The notes under the pieces: generated by a model
Told to the model about the DNA's origin: nothing
What the model saw: the letters and a program-made list of their open reading frames with translations, nothing else
The model's database searches: none
IMG/VR virus record: IMGVR_UViG_3300042887_001022
Coordinates: 1 to 20,635 of that record
From: a virus
Strand: one strand, 5' to 3'
DNA length: 20,635 nucleotides
Shown here: positions 20,625-20,635 of the stretch, one piece after another
Numbering within the stretch: position 1 is the stretch's first letter
How the letters are laid out: each line of letters begins with the position of its first letter
Translations under genes and position numbers: made by a program

Positions 20625-20635
20625 GCGCAGAACTA

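Noticed and set aside
1-20635. tRNA genes, CRISPR arrays, insertion sequences, attachment sites
   Set aside because: Reading through the window I found no tRNA-like cloverleaf, regular spaced repeats, transposase or terminal inverted repeats. The only repeats seen are the fibre LSGTYPNP pair and the short 8-nt tandem units.

Overview
The window is a block of structural (virion) genes from a tailed double-stranded DNA phage (Caudoviricetes). Every supportable gene lies on the minus strand, so transcription runs from high to low coordinates. The recognisable genes are a portal protein, a scaffold and a DUF5309/SU10-type major capsid protein. They also include a head-tail adaptor, a P22 gp10-like nozzle protein, several fibre proteins and two small tail-chaperone-like proteins. 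No tail tube, sheath or clear tape measure is present, and large Ala-rich proteins follow the nozzle, so a short-tailed (podovirus-like) particle of the SU10/P22 type is the best reading. Terminase, lysis and replication genes are not in the window. The host is inferred, not shown. Seven genes have a TANANT hexamer ending 6-7 nt before an ATG or GTG start, and GTG starts are frequent. That pattern is typical of leaderless mRNAs in Actinobacteria (and Deinococcus), so an actinobacterial host is the leading guess.

Layout in transcription order. (1) 20624-18783: small unidentified proteins, then two tandem paralogous spike base-type proteins. (2) 18783-16278: a 37-aa gene, a fibre with its chaperone, a 51-aa coiled-coil gene, and two more fibres with N-terminal attachment regions and C-terminal beta domains. 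(3) 16274-12412: portal, scaffold, major capsid protein, followed by a perfect 14-bp hairpin. (4) 12333-9040: a conserved-looking head protein, a two-domain glycosyltransferase, a CxxC/CxxC protein and the head-tail adaptor. (5) 9036-5531: nozzle, receptor-binding fibre with LSGTYPNP repeats, fibre chaperone and an 85-aa protein. (6) 5531-1: two Ala-rich virion proteins and the first 984 residues of a very large protein that runs off the left edge.

Genes are tightly packed. Many junctions are 1-nt (TAGTG, TAATG) or 4-nt (ATGA, GTGA) stop/start overlaps, which suggests translational coupling. Genes that are not coupled fall into two classes. Three head-region genes (scaffold, capsid and the gene after the capsid) have Shine-Dalgarno sequences. 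The others, at the starts of fibre, spike and internal-protein groups, carry the TANANT element at leaderless spacing.

Codon use is uneven. Much of the window uses T- and G-ending codons. The capsid gene prefers C-ending codons. A stretch of about 900 bp around 5690-6590 (the C-terminal half of one fibre, its chaperone and the first third of the next gene) has a different usage with sharp edges, as expected for a swapped host-recognition cassette.
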